From positions 15,289,362 to 15,353,361 of the forward strand of contig NC_060061.1 of NCBI RefSeq assembly GCF_020283565.1: DNA of 64,000 nucleotides, written 5' to 3'. Position numbers and translations under genes: made by a program. The DNA comes from Trifolium pratense. Taxonomy: Eukaryota; Streptophyta; Magnoliopsida; Fabales; Fabaceae. The stretch's first letter is position 1. Each line of letters opens with the position of its first letter. This document shows, one piece after another, positions 1 to 12,292 of this stretch. Below the pieces are notes generated by a model. It had not been told where the DNA came from and searched no databases. It was given only the letters and a program-made list of their open reading frames with translations.

Positions 1-56
1 AAATGTGACATGTATATGGTCGCTAAACATGTATGGTTGATGTCTAATTTTGGCAG

Positions 57-2947
57 TTGACGGATGAACTTCTTGAAATGCTGAGCAAGGAGAATAAAAC
101 TCCTGATATCTATATTTCCATGCAAGTAATTAGGTAATTAATTATTGATTATTAATTTCTCTTGCACTATTCAGATAGCCTGTAAACATGCATTTTATCA
201 TACTATAGCTTTATGGTAGTATGTAAATGTAGATTAACAAAACTGGAATTTATGCTCGCTTGAAGTTAGACGCTATCTATATCATCAATAACTAGTGCAT
301 TGATTAATTGTTTCTCTTTTTCTCGCCTTTGTTGCATGCCATCGTCTAGGTTTTAGCATGTCTTCGCGTTACCAATGGTGTATGCTGTCATGCCAAAAAA
401 CTTTTATAGTTTTATAGTCGGTGTTGTGGCACCTAATTGAAACATGGCAACCGCGTAGTTACAAAAGAAATAGAAAATTTAATGGAAATACTTGTCAAAA
501 GTAAATGAAAAATACTTCTTACTATATCAAGAACAATTGTTATACAATAAGTTTTTGAAGCGAGTTATATTTATTCGAGATGCTATCAACATATTCTCTA
601 ACACACTTTCTAACACAATCCCTTGTATTGTTTGCAATTCATTAGTCTTACCAATAGGAGGGAATGTGTCTTTGAGTTTATGTCGCTATAAAGAACAAGT
701 TGACCCCATAATGTTTTGTAAACGCAGATATTAAAGTACTATAAAGTGCTGTCTGTGATGCAGAAAGAGAGATTTAGGGAACAACCTTCCTAATCTCTTT
801 ATTAAACATTTATCAACACCAGGGAAATGAAACTTCAAATAGCTACTCAAAAACAGATTCCTATACTACTTGTAAAAGGAATTCTTGTAACCATCAAACT
901 TGGTCAACTTGGTTGTGGTGAAGTAAGGAAACATGTTTGCAGTTTGAACTTTTTTTGTTCTAGACCAAATCCTCATTTCTTGCTGCTGTTTCAACTGTTT
1001 TGTAGTGCATTATATACAAATTTCAGTTTTAAATCTGATTACCATTAATATGCAGGTGTTATTGTCGTGCTGGAGAGATTGACCGTGGTCTTCAATATTT
1101 TGATGACTGTATAAATTTAGGAAAGGGTAATGCTGCAGAACTTTATGTGGTGAGTTTTCTCACATATAATTTTCTTGTACAATAAATACCAATTGTTGTA
1201 GTTGAATGCTTATATTTTCTCCTATATATCAGTAATGTGACAAATGGCCTGTTTGGATGGCTTATTTGAGTTTATCTACGGGCATAACCACTTGTGAGAC
1301 TGTTTGAGAGAGCTTACGAAAACAACTTATATTTTATATGAAAATAATTTGACATTATTTAATCTTTTGTTATAGAAATAGCTTATGCATAAGCATTTAT
1401 ATGATATAAGTGCTTAATTAAGATGTTTTTCCTCAGAGAGCCTAAGTATGCCTTTTTGGAAGTGGCTTAGGGCGTATGTGTGTGAATTTTAAAATGCTGG
1501 TTGCTCTCTTTAGGGCTGTTTGGTTTGAGAAAGTGTTTTATGTTTTAATTTTTCTGTTTTCACTTTTAATTACACAAGTGCCATTTTGTTTTTACTGTTT
1601 TGCCTACAAATATTTGAAAACTGAAAATAGAATGAAAACAAGTTGATAGTTTTGAAATTTTAAAGTTAAAAAACAGAAAACATTTTCTCAAACTAAATAG
1701 ACCCTTAATTTGAGTTACAGTAAATAGACCCTTAATTTCTACTTCTCCTCTAGCATTTAGTGTTTAACGACTGTTCATGTATGTGTATTCTAGGAGGAAC
1801 CTTGTTGAACTCCACTAATGTTTACTAAATAATAGTACTAATGTTTTTTCACAAATTGTATAAAATGCTTATTGATTAATGAATTATACAAACCAACACA
1901 ATTTCAGACACTTGCAGAGGGGGCAATGGTTGGCTACACTGAGAAAGGAATGCAAATTTCTCAAGATACGCTGGTAGGTTATCATAGATTCTTCATTAAC
2001 TTTGTTAATTTGCAATTAATTTGGTATGTTTAAAGATTTCAAATTTAAATCTTGTAGGTAAGGATGAATGAAAGAAACTTTTTCATGAATTCGAAAATGG
2101 GAAGTGAGCTCCTGCTTATGGCTGCTGGTGAAAAGGTAAACAAACTCTTAAATTATATCCTCTTGTTATGTGCTTGGTATGAGATAATTAACACATGTTG
2201 CCTATGAGTTAAATGTGTTTATTTTGTTTTTTTATTCATAGACCGGAGGATATACTAATGCTAACTACATATGGGACTTAATGCGAGCCCGTAATGTATA
2301 CCCGTCGTTAGCTGCAGTGGAAGCATACTACCAGGGTTTGAAAGTAAGTTATTCACCTCAGCAATGCATCATGCTTTTTATGTGCTTTGAGATATTTTTT
2401 TTTTATTTGTTGCAAAACTTTTTATAGTAGAACACATTGATCTTTTAATTTGATTGGGGTGTGCATGTTTGGATTCACTTTTGGAAGAGTCAAAAGTGAT
2501 TCTGAAATACTAAAATTTGATCTTGGTATGTCTGGGGGTTTTGATTAGAATTGATTTTGCCTCTACAATTGATTCTAACTTGAAGCTAAGATTTTCAGTT
2601 TTTGCCTCCAAACCAAACATGCTTTCTACACAAATTTATTGTTCAATTCACTTTCATCACATAAACGTATCCAAACATAAATCATTTATGTTAAACGGAT
2701 CACACATTGTATGTCCACGTTTGCATCCATTATTTAGGTTCAACATGTAGTTCACTAATTATTGTCCTCTTAGTAGATTGATTAGTCACATATCATCTGA
2801 TCTAGTTATCATACAATTGGATTATACCCTTGATGCTCACTCACTGCTATGTATGTGGAATTGCAGGATCGTCAGATTCCTCAAGATGATCCAAGACTCA
2901 TGTTGGTTACTCAAATGTATAACAACCTTCGCTCGAGATTTAGGTGA
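57..2947 (+). CDS. Pentatricopeptide-repeat (PPR) protein, 3' end of gene
   Basis: This is the last part of a gene that begins before the window. Six exons join in frame: 57-133, 1056-1149, 1908-1973, 2058-2135, 2242-2343 and 2867-2947 (TGA). All have GT-AG junctions, and the donor at 134 is needed to keep frame. About 166 residues are encoded. The first junction builds a helical pair reading MQVIRCYCRAGEIDRGLQYF, which resembles a PPR motif, and a later one reads YIWDLMRARNVYPSLAAVEA. PPR proteins bind organellar RNA in mitochondria or plastids. The intron-rich structure suits the small intron-containing PPR group recalled as Arabidopsis At4g04790/At4g21880, whose genes lie beside MSRB genes as here. 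The N-terminal targeting region is not visible. The PPR assignment is moderately sure; the exon chain is more certain than the function. Confidence 0.62.
1246..1442. mobile_element. MITE of the GGCCTGTTTGGAT family in PPR intron 2
   Basis: The segment starts GGCCTGTTTGGATGGCTTAT, runs through AAGCTTATG-like words, and ends in TTAATTAAG...GAGAGCC. The same pattern recurs at 5345-6032, 12630-12836 and, inverted, at about 54222-54507. This is a non-autonomous DNA element with no coding capacity. The ends are diverged, and no clean target duplication was identified. Confidence 0.6.
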
Positions 2948-4705
2948 AATAATGTGTAGAAACTTATGTTATTTCCTTTTTGTTATGAATTCTATTAGCT
3001 GTTGATAGGTTTTTCTGTTTTGATAAAAGAATTCATGAGCAAGTTACCAGAATTATTCACTTGGTTCATGTATGAGTTGATCCTACACATTCATTCACTC
3101 GGTCTCATTGACCCGGTTTAAGGTGTATCTCATTAAAATTGATGCAGTAGTTCTTTTGTTATCAACCGTTGATTTATTATTTAAATATAAATGAATGATA
3201 GATTATTGTCCTTGATTTCTTTTATTAAAATTTGTTTGTTCAATAAGAGCCTAAGAGGTAATATTTTCTTGGAGAACAAACACTCTAGGATGTGTTTAAT
3301 GTTGCTGCCAGATGTGGTTCACATTTTTGTTAAAGGGATATGGATCATCTCTAATGGTTGGAGCTACCGGTGAAAATCTTGACCGTCCAAACACTTTACA
3401 CCGTGACCTTAATTTTAGCACGCTGAATGATCGATGCCGGCTCCATACCCACGATCGGGCATTCAGTAGTGAAAACAAGTAGTAGTTGAGAATAGTATAC
3501 GACAAAACAATACAACATGAGAGGATTTGTTTCCTTAATACTTATGCATATTCTTGTAAATCTTATACAATTAAAAAATAATAGGTTTAAAATTTTAAAT
3601 ATAGTTTTGGTCACTTTCTTTTGGTTCACTTCCAATTTTGATGTCTTTATTTCTAAATTTATAATTTGATCCCCTGAACTGTAAGGATGTAGTAAGCTAT
3701 ACTTCACTGACATTGCAACTCAACTCATTTTTATTCATTAACCTAGATATAACCACATATTCTCTCTAATCTCAAATATAATAGAATTTGTTTAAATACA
3801 AAAGAAATTTATATATCTAGTCTCAATTTTGGACAAAATTTTGTTTATATCAGAGATCAAAGTAGTAAACCATCTCATTTGTAAACTTATATCGTGGAAA
3901 TTCAGCACTAAATATATTAAATTGTGAGATCTGAAATTTAAAATTAAAGTACTAAAATGTGAATGACGCAAATTAGAAAACTAAAATTGTATTAAAGTCA
4001 TAGAATCGAATATATCAACAATTTTTTTTTTTTTTTAAGATTTGAATTCCTCAAAAATGGTGTTAAATAGTTTTACACCAAGGAGAATTCATAATATTGA
4101 CACAATTTTTTTTGTCAAGTAGCAATGTGGCTAGAAATTTCATCTTTAAGTGGATAATTAAGATGATTAGGGTTCAAATTCCGGCCCATATATAATGTAA
4201 TGCCAACTGAACTAAGCTCACGGGACTTGACGCATACTTTTACTTTTTAATTATAATTTTAAAACATCCATAAAATATTAAATCTTTATTAAGCTTATCA
4301 AATTATGATAAAATTATTTTACACAACAATGTCAAAAAAAAAAAGAATCGGCTCTCACAATGTGGAAAATTAAAATTTAAGTTGTTGTGTGAGCTTAGAT
4401 CACTCGGTAAAGATACTACATTATATATATCATATATGCAATGGACCGAGGTTCGAATCCATCCGTTGTCAAACCGAGTGAGTACCCTCTGGTTGCTGCC
4501 TCGACGCTCTTCCTCGAAGAGAAGCTTGGTAAAGTTTAATACAAACACATAAGTTTAAGGATGCAAATGCAATTTTGTGAATTATGCAAATAAAAAAAAA
4601 TGCAATTTTGTCAAAAAAAAATTAAAAAGGAAATAGAAAAACAAATGATTTATCAAAGAGAGTAAACATGGATTCAAATTCAATCCCAGCAATAGCATTA
4701 CAACA
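2948..4705. other. Intergenic, AT-rich; no gene seen
   Basis: Only short shadow reading frames lie between the PPR stop and the TBL start. The stretch holds poly-A/T runs and a tRNA-like SINE fragment at 4384-4470. The last 50 bases before 4706 are probably the 5' leader of the TBL gene. Confidence 0.6.
4384..4470 (+). repeat. tRNA-related SINE-like fragment
   Basis: An A-box-like segment (TTAGATCACTCGGTAAAGA) precedes an exact B-box core, GGTTCGAATCC, about 50 bases later. This is the usual layout of an internal RNA polymerase III promoter. The intervening sequence is AT-rich and cannot fold as a working tRNA. It is best read as a SINE head or tRNA-like relic. Confidence 0.5.
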
Positions 4706-7700
4706 ATGTCCCCAAAGCTACCATCTTCACAACTATTCCCTTGTCTCATCTTAGTAACACTTTTATCAATCTATCTCATCTCTTCATTCATCTCTCTCTC
4801 TACACCCCCTCCTCCTTTAACCTCACAATTACTCTCATCCTCCAACTGTAACTTCTTCATAGGCAACTGGGTTTTCGATCCCAATCACAACCCACTCTAC
4901 GATCACACATGTCCCTTTCATCGAAACTCATGGAATTGTATCAGAAACCAGAGACAAAATTTGAGCTTGATCAATTCGTGGAAATGGGTTCCTCGTGGTT
5001 GTGATTTGCCGAGGATTGATCCGTTTCGGTTTTTGGGTTTGATGAGAAATAAGAATGTTGGGTTTGTTGGGGATTCGCTTAATGAAAATTTTTTGGTTTC
5101 TTTTTTGTGTATTCTTAGGGTTGCTGATGAAGGTGCTCGTAAGTGGAAAAAAAAGGGTGCTTGGAGGGGTGCTTATTTTCCTAAGTTTAATGTTACTGTT
5201 GCTTATCATCGTGCGGTTTTGCTCTCCAAATACCAGTAATGTTCTTGTTTATAACTATTTTATTTTTGTTTTTAAGTTTAGAATTTTGCAAATAGATTGT
5301 ATTGGGTAGGTGATTGAAATCTAAGTGAATGATGTAAGATTCAAGGCCTGTTTGAATTGAGTTATTTGAGTTTATCTACTCACACAAACAATTTTCAGAA
5401 TATTTGAGAGAACTTATGATAATAGATATGATATTACTTGATTAGAAAGTAGTGGCCAGCGTTGAGTATGTCGCGTCAAAGTTGAAATTTTTGGATGGTG
5501 GACTACATGTAAGTTGTAACACTCCGACGCTCAAGTTAGTAAGATGTGTGAAGTGAGAGATATAAGGTTGTAGAATAATGTACTGAATCCTTCGGAGGGA
5601 TGAGTATTTATAGGCCCGACACAGAGTCTCAGTCATTGTTGAGGGGGAAGCGGTTACAAATCCTCATCAATGGTAGGAGATAATCAAGGTCATTAAGGCC
5701 TGGATTGATTGAGTGGAAGTTACGGATGGAGATGTTTCTGTCCATTGGGATCCAAGGGGGGAGATGGACCCCCAAAATTGGCTGGTTAGGTCCGTAGGTA
5801 TTGGACTGAGCATGGGCCTAGGCCTAGTCCAGAACAAGATATGTCCGTAAGTTGTTTTCGGCTGCATGTCATAAGCTCTCTACGATAGCTTATGAAAACA
5901 ACTTACAGTTTATATGGAAACAATTTGAGTTTATTTTATCTGTTGTCATAAATAACTCATAAAAAAACACTTATATGATAATAAGTGTCTATGCTATAAA
6001 TGCTTAATTAAGTTGTTTATCCAAACAAGACCTTAAGACATGCATAAAGATGTGTGACATGCCCGTTTCAGTCTCTGCATTGTTCTAACAAGTTCACTTA
6101 TCTGAGTTTCTTGCATCATATTAAGTCCTTTATCCACCATGAATAAGCTATTATACTATACTAAGTTATATACATGCATCTGAACAAAGATAATAGCGCT
6201 GTTTTCTCCTCATATCCTTTTTAGGATCTCAGTAGTTACTAAACTTCATTTTTGTTTTAAAAATATGTTTATGGATATTGAATGACTTCTTTTTCCTCCG
6301 GTGTCAATACCAATAGTGTGTTCAAATGTAATTTTAACAGGGTATGGATGGGGGACTTATAAATTAGGTAATAATGATTATATTATATTGGACTCACATG
6401 TAATTATTTGATCTAATTTGAATCGATAATTGATCTAATTTGAATCGATAAAAAAGTAGGAATGGCGGCGACAATCAAAGTCATCTATCCCTGTTTCTTT
6501 CTTTTGTGTATCCTATTTTTCAGTTACTTGTTTATTATCTTGTTTCTGCATTATAATTTTTGAAATGGCAACCTTATGTTCTAATTACTGATTAAACAAA
6601 GGTGGCAGCCAAAACAATCTGAAGCTGGGACGCAAGATGGATCTGAAGGTATTCATAGAGTTGACGTTGATGTTCCTGCAGATGAATGGGCTAAAATTGC
6701 AGGTTTCTATGATGTCCTGCTGTTTAATACTGGTCACTGGTAATTTTTCATAATTTTTCTTTAATCTTGAAACTTCTGAATGATCCCGTATTCCAGTACC
6801 ACTTCAATATTAGCTTTAGTTTTGACAGCCAATATGCATTTCTAGAAAGTTTAATGAATTAAGTAAGCAAATGTAGTGAAAACACTAAAAAGAACTGAAA
6901 AAGATTACTTATATAGTTTCTATGCTCTGATGCAATTGATCTCTAGTTTTTGTCAACCATTCGGATGATTGAGTATATAGATATATAGATCTAGTTTGGA
7001 TAAACTTTTCCACAAGTACATATAGAAGGAAGATGCTGAAGTAATCTTGTGATAACCATGAAAACCTTAACCAATGGCTTATCTCATAAGTTTAATCAAT
7101 GCCTTCATCTCAAATACTGGTTTTAGTTTAAAAGTTCCTATAAGCTAATCCATACTAAGTCATTTTCGATTTTGTCTTTAATTAATAGGTGGAATCATGA
7201 CAAATTCCCAAGGGAGAAACCTGTTGTCTTCTATAAAGCAGGACAACCAATAGTTCCTCCACTTGGGATGTTGGATGGACTTAATGTTGTCCTTGGTAAC
7301 ATGATCACATACATAGAAAAAGAATTTCCTAAAAACACACTTAAGTTCTGGCGTTTACAATCCCCAAGGCACTTTTATGGCGGAGATTGGAATCAAAACG
7401 GTAGTTGCTTGTTCAACAAGCCACTTGAAGAGAATGAGGTGTGTTTTCTAAGACTTTACCTATTGTCCCTAATTTTACTGATGTGTACTAGCATAATATC
7501 TCGCATTAACATCAAACTCTAGCTTAACATTCAATGTTTTTCTTAACGGCTTGGATATTTATCGTTTTTGATAGACTTTCTCTATTTGTTCTCTGCCCCG
7601 TGCGCTTTCAAGCATTGGCCTAAAGAACAAGATACTAATACATGAACAGCTTGACTTGTGGTTTGATCCCAGGAACAACGGAGTTAACAAGGAAGCAAGA

Positions 7701-7943
7701 GAGATGAATTTTGTGATTGAAAAGGCATTACAAGGCACAGATATCGAATTGGTTGACTTTACACATTTAAGCGAGTTTAGAGCTGATGCTCATCCAGCAA
7801 TATGGCTTGGAAGGAAGGATGCAGTGGCAATTTGGGGTCAGGATTGCATGCATTGGTGTCTGCCGGGTGTCCCCGACACATGGGTCGATATTTTATCACA
7901 ACTGATCCTTGATGGTTTTGGTAGCACTGGGTTGGCTATATAA
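4706..7943 (+). CDS. Trichome birefringence-like (TBL) polysaccharide O-acetyltransferase
   Basis: Four exons join in frame: 4706-5235, 6602-6739, 7189-7438 and 7650-7943, giving 403 residues. Residues 10-32 form one hydrophobic anchor, so this should be a type II Golgi membrane protein. The TBL domain follows, with FIGNWVFDP, NPLYDHTCPF and RGCDLPRIDP. The esterase GDS motif lies at 122-124 (VGDSLNEN), and the C-terminal DxxH motif (DCMHWCLPG) at about 371-374. The family acetylates cell-wall xylan, mannan or pectin, using the GDS Ser and the DxxH Asp/His. The short length and motif style suggest the TBL12/TBL13 group. The substrate cannot be told from sequence. The first AUG in the correct frame was chosen; an earlier AUG at 4669 is out of frame. 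Intron 1 carries a MITE with a nested LTR piece. Confidence 0.9.
5345..6032. mobile_element. MITE interrupted by an LTR-like insertion, in TBL intron 1
   Basis: The outer ends read GGCCTGTTTGAATTG and CATAAGCTCTC...CCAAACAAGACC, matching the MITE family seen at 1246 and 12630. About 420 bases of unrelated sequence (roughly 5446-5865) sit inside it. This enlarges intron 1 without affecting the flanking splice sites. Confidence 0.55.
5446..5865 (-). mobile_element. LTR-retrotransposon LTR fragment, reverse orientation
   Basis: On the minus strand this reads as promoter-like LTR sequence: a TATA box in CCTATAAATACTCATCC, then a pyrimidine-rich stretch and the words CTAACTTGAGCGTCGGAGTG. That last run is common in legume gypsy-type LTRs as I remember them. 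No internal coding domains are present, so it is a fragment or solo LTR. Confidence 0.5.
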
Positions 7944-9227
7944 AATGGAGAAGCTGTCAAAGTAAATCTTGCATATCAAACTATACATTGAAATTTTCTA
8001 TTGGAGATGTTGAGGAGCATGCTGCCAAGTGGTGGGACAAATATATGAAAATCTTGAGTTGTACATGAAATGTCAAAGGTTGGTGTTGGATGGAAGAAAA
8101 CTTTGCTCGTTGACTTTTGATGGTAGATGCCACTGCCACCTACTAATTTGCCCAAGCAAAAGCGGCTTCCTTTGGACTTTTTCAATACATATCTTCATAG
8201 GACCTTGTCTATATTAGCATTGAATTCTTTCATTCAACTGTTATTACTATTGTAGTGTGGAATCTTTTATTCAAATTTTTGAAATTTATTAGTGCATTAT
8301 AGTATTAGACCAATAATAAGCTTGTGAAGGAAATTTTAAGCAATGGGTGTGTTGACCCGTTATTTAATTAAACAGTCTTTTTTTGGCTGGTCATTTCAAT
8401 TAATTTATAACTTATTCGATTTGTTTATAAGTGTTTGAGATCAGTTATAGGTGCAGTGTGCACCACTTTTCACAGAAAATATTTTCTATACTATAGTTTT
8501 CTCCCTTGTTGTGTGCCAATGTTTGTAATAATTGGGAAAAAAACATTCTTTAAAAGTGTTATCACTGAAATTAAAGATTGCCAAGGGCATTGAATTATGG
8601 ATCACGTTAGCATCAAACTGGTCATCATAGGGAATATATAAAAATATTTCATGTTTGGCAGACAACACTTTGAGAACCAATTGCTGGCACAACACATTTC
8701 TCAACTCTTTAAAGCTCTCTTTCAATTAACTTCTTGAAATCATTAAGTTCTGCTGCTGATGAACATTTGAATAGTTCTCACTTGTGAATCCATGTGACCA
8801 GTTCTGCTAAAGACGCCTAAGAACAAAAAAGAAGCAGTGTATGCCCTTAAACAAAGTTGTGGTTGTCTAACCATCCAATTTTGCAAAGCGAATCATGAGT
8901 CATGACAAAGATTGACAGAAAAAGAGACTAAAACCAGATACATACTATATTTGAAAACAGCATCTCAGACTAATTTAAAAAAATTTGCACTTGCAAATTA
9001 CAATGTTAAAAAAATGAATCTTCAATTACACTCTCAAATTCCCAATATTCAGTATAGGGATTTTAATGCCTATTCGCCTTGTATAATGTTAAAAAAGTAA
9101 CAATTAAAAAAGAATGAGTCTCCTAAGGGCCTGCCTGAAAGGTACCTATTGTAATGTACAAGATGGTGAGATTTGCAGCAACAGTGCAAATGGCATGAAA
9201 TGAAAAACATTTTAAGAAGAGCTGAGT
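7944..9227. other. Intergenic between convergent TBL and HEMA genes
   Basis: This region lies between two 3' ends and should contain both 3' untranslated regions. It is AT-rich, with no open frame that resembles a protein. No repeat structure was recognised. Confidence 0.6.
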
Positions 9228-11059
9228 TTACTTCTTTGCCCGTTCCATCTTGACTCGGATCTTTTCTTCCATCATGGATATTTCTGTCTCAAGATCATAC
9301 ATTCTATTAAGAGCACGCATGTTCTCAAGGACTTCGTTAATGTTATTATTATCTTTCCCATCACATCTCAAATGCTGCATAGGACCATGAAGTAGCTTAT
9401 TGACAATACCCATACTAAGGGCATACATTGCTTCTTTTTGTTCCTTTGAGACGTCACCACGCATCTTTGACAAACATTTTTCCAGCTCAGAGGCTCTTAT
9501 CCTTTCAACATAAGCTCTAAATTTCTTAATAGTAGGAACAGTTTCAAGAGAGTCTATCCACGCTTCAAATTTATTCAATTCCTCTTGAATAATTCCTCGT
9601 GCTTCCATAGCTTTCTGTTGTCTATCCTCCTTGTTAGCATCAACAACTTCTCGGAGATCATCCACATTGTACACTAGTGCATTCTCAAGCTCCGACACAC
9701 CCGGATCCACATTCCTTGGAATAGATATATCAATGAAAAGCCGTCTTTGGCCATCCGAAGGAAGCATCTCCACATTCTCCTTTGAGAACAAAAGGGACTC
9801 AGATGCAGTACCGGTAAAGATCACATCAGCCTCAGCAGCAGATTCCAGCATTTCAGAAAGTGGTCTAAACACTATCTCAACATCATCCTTCAACTCTTCC
9901 CTTATAGCATTGACTTTCTCTTCACTTCTATTAACAACCACCATTTTTCTACACCCTTTCGCAACCAAATGTTTGATCACAAGTTTCCCCATCTTCCCCG
10001 CCCCAATTACCAAAACTCTAGCATCATTAAAAGAAGCTTCCGAACGCTTCATAATTGCCAACTCCACAGCAGCCGAACTAACAGAAACCGACCCAGATGA
10101 AATATTAGTCTCGGTCCTAACCCGTTTTCCAACAGAGATAGCCTGCTTAAACAAACCACTAATTTTCCTATCAAAACCCGGCACTCCTTGTCCGGTTTTA
10201 ACAACTTGTTTAACCTGAGAAAGAATTTGACCTTCCCCAAGAACAAGGGAGTCAAGACCAGCAGCAACTTCAAATAGATGCTGTGTAGCATCCTTATTAT
10301 ACAACAAGATCTGATGTTTACAAATCTCAGGTATCGAAACCCCACTTAACTGCAAAATAATCAAAAAAATGATCCATTCACTCATTCATTCATCCAGTCT
10401 CTATATTAAAACAATATAAATCAATCAATATAAAACAAAATGAAGCATGATCAAGCAAGATATCTTAACAATACCTTGGAGATCCAATCATTGACTTCTC
10501 TAACAGCGCGGTGTTGAGAGAGAGCAACAAGGTATATCTCGATTCGATTACATGTACTGAGAACTGCAGCTTCTTCTATGTGATTAAGAGCACAAAGCTC
10601 TTGAATAACTTGAGGCCATTGTGCTTCTGGAATTGCAAGCTTCTCACGCATCTCAACAGGAGCAGTGTGAACATTCAATCCAATCACAATTATGCTACTT
10701 TTTTCTTTTGTATATCCTAACAAAAACAAAAACAAAAAAAAAATAGTTCAGAATCAGATCAACGCTCTTGTATAATACATGATATAAATATAACACAATT
10801 GGATTGAATTGAAAGAGTTATTCTTACTGTCAGATGAAGAAGTTTTGAGGAGTTGGAGAGGGGAAGGTTTGGAAACGACGGCGTTTTGGGGGATGGGGTT
10901 TTGGGAACGAAGGGTGCATTTGAGAGAGATAGGATGTGGAGTGAAGGTTGATGATTTGGGGAATTGAGAAGGGGGATGAAGATGAGGAGAAGGGGAGAAT
11001 TTGAGGGAGGTGCGAAAGGTGACGGCGGCGGAAGAGGACGAACCACCGGCGGCCGCCAT
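9228..11059 (-). CDS. HEMA: Glutamyl-tRNA reductase, chloroplastic
   Basis: This enzyme reduces glutamyl-tRNA(Glu) with NADPH to glutamate-1-semialdehyde. That is the committed, regulated step of 5-aminolevulinate and hence chlorophyll and heme synthesis in the plastid stroma. Three exons on the minus strand are 11059-10828, 10716-10475 and 10349-9228, giving 531 residues, close to the usual plant length of about 540. The first 75 or so residues are rich in Ser/Pro and suit a transit peptide. The catalytic-domain block STCNRIEIY places the nucleophilic Cys near residue 133. Further on are [10 protein letters not shown], the NADPH-binding [12 protein letters not shown], the VVNRSEEKV strand and a C-terminal helical dimerisation region. 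The start is the MAAAGG Met; an upstream in-frame Met lies in leader sequence. Which HEMA paralogue this is cannot be settled here. Confidence 0.95.
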
Positions 11060-12292
11060 TGAGATTGGAAGGGAATGAATGAAGGAAGGAATGAGTGTGA
11101 TTGGGTGCAAATGGGAATGAGAATGGAATAATTAAGAAATGTAATAATTTATGAATGAATGAATGGGGGAATGGGTGCGGCGTGTGTATTTGACCGAAGA
11201 AAAAAGTGTAACTGGGTCGAATTATGAATGAGAAAGAAACGACAATATATTATGGAGTTAGTAGTTTGATTTGGTTCGCGTTTTGTCCACACGCCTATAC
11301 ATCAGTAACATGACTAAAACGACCGACCCATTCCTTTCTTCAACTACTCTCCATCCTTGGACCAAGTTCCAATTCCAATTTTCATTTTAGTACCACTATT
11401 ATTATTTATTTTTTTATAGATGAATTCGTCTAATTGGTAAGGATATTGATCTCCTTAAATATGTGGTTAGGAGTTTGATTTTTTGTTCATGCACTTTGAA
11501 AAAATTTAGTTGGAAGGAAAGAATTCACCTTGTATAATTCACAAATTTCGTGACAAAAATTAATCACGGCTAACAAGGGTGAAAACTTTGTACGAATATT
11601 ATGTCAACAAAAAAAAATGTGAATATTCCTTTTACATTTTTAATGAACCGGCCAACTTTTCATACAAAAAGATCAAGATCTAGCTCACTAAGTTAAATGC
11701 GTAAAAATTGTAAAAAACAAAAAAAAAGTCAAATGCATAAAAAAAAACTCACCAAGTCAAATTTTGAGCTTATAATGTAATTGATGAGTTCATAGAAAAG
11801 TGATAACAACACTTTTTATAACACTTTTTTTGAAGATTTATTATTATTCTTTAATTCGGTGAAACTCAGGTAGGTCTCACCACTTTAAGTGAGACTTATA
11901 TCTAAAGCGAAGGAAATTCATTGATTTTAATCGATTAGAATTTGAATGTTAAAGATAGAGTGGTTAACACTTTTCTAAATTTTTGTAAAAAAAAAACACT
12001 TTTCTAAGTTTATTTATCTATCTATCTATTTATTTTTTTTATTATAAACTTATAACTTATTTTTCCTACTCTCTTTGTCTCTTGTAATGACCAAACTTAC
12101 CGCAAGTAAAAATTGCTATTTTTTTTAAGAACAAAATGCTACTATTATAATTATAAAAATTAGAAAGACAAAATTATAAGTTTGCAAGAGTTAAGAGGAT
12201 AAAAATGCAATTTAGTCAAATACTAGTAATAAATAATTGCCTCATGTTGGTTGGTTGGGTGAGTGTCAGACACACACACACAGAGGAACAAG
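11060..12292. other. Shared upstream region of divergent HEMA and MSRB genes
   Basis: About 1.2 kb separates two divergently transcribed plastid-protein genes. It is AT-rich, with short homopolymer runs and an AATG-rich stretch near 11145-11170. A SINE-like segment (about 11415-11540) reads GATGAATTCGTCTAATTGGT. Both promoters must lie here or overlap. No single regulatory motif stood out strongly enough to call. Confidence 0.5.

Noticed and set aside
4384..4470. Candidate tRNA gene (A-box and B-box present)
   Set aside because: The sequence between the boxes is AT-rich and cannot form the D, anticodon and acceptor stems; treated as a SINE-like relic. The same applies near 17352, 28631, 38858 and 57735.
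9631..10218. 195-residue open frame on the plus strand
   Set aside because: It is exactly antisense to HEMA exon 3, whose protein is unmistakable.
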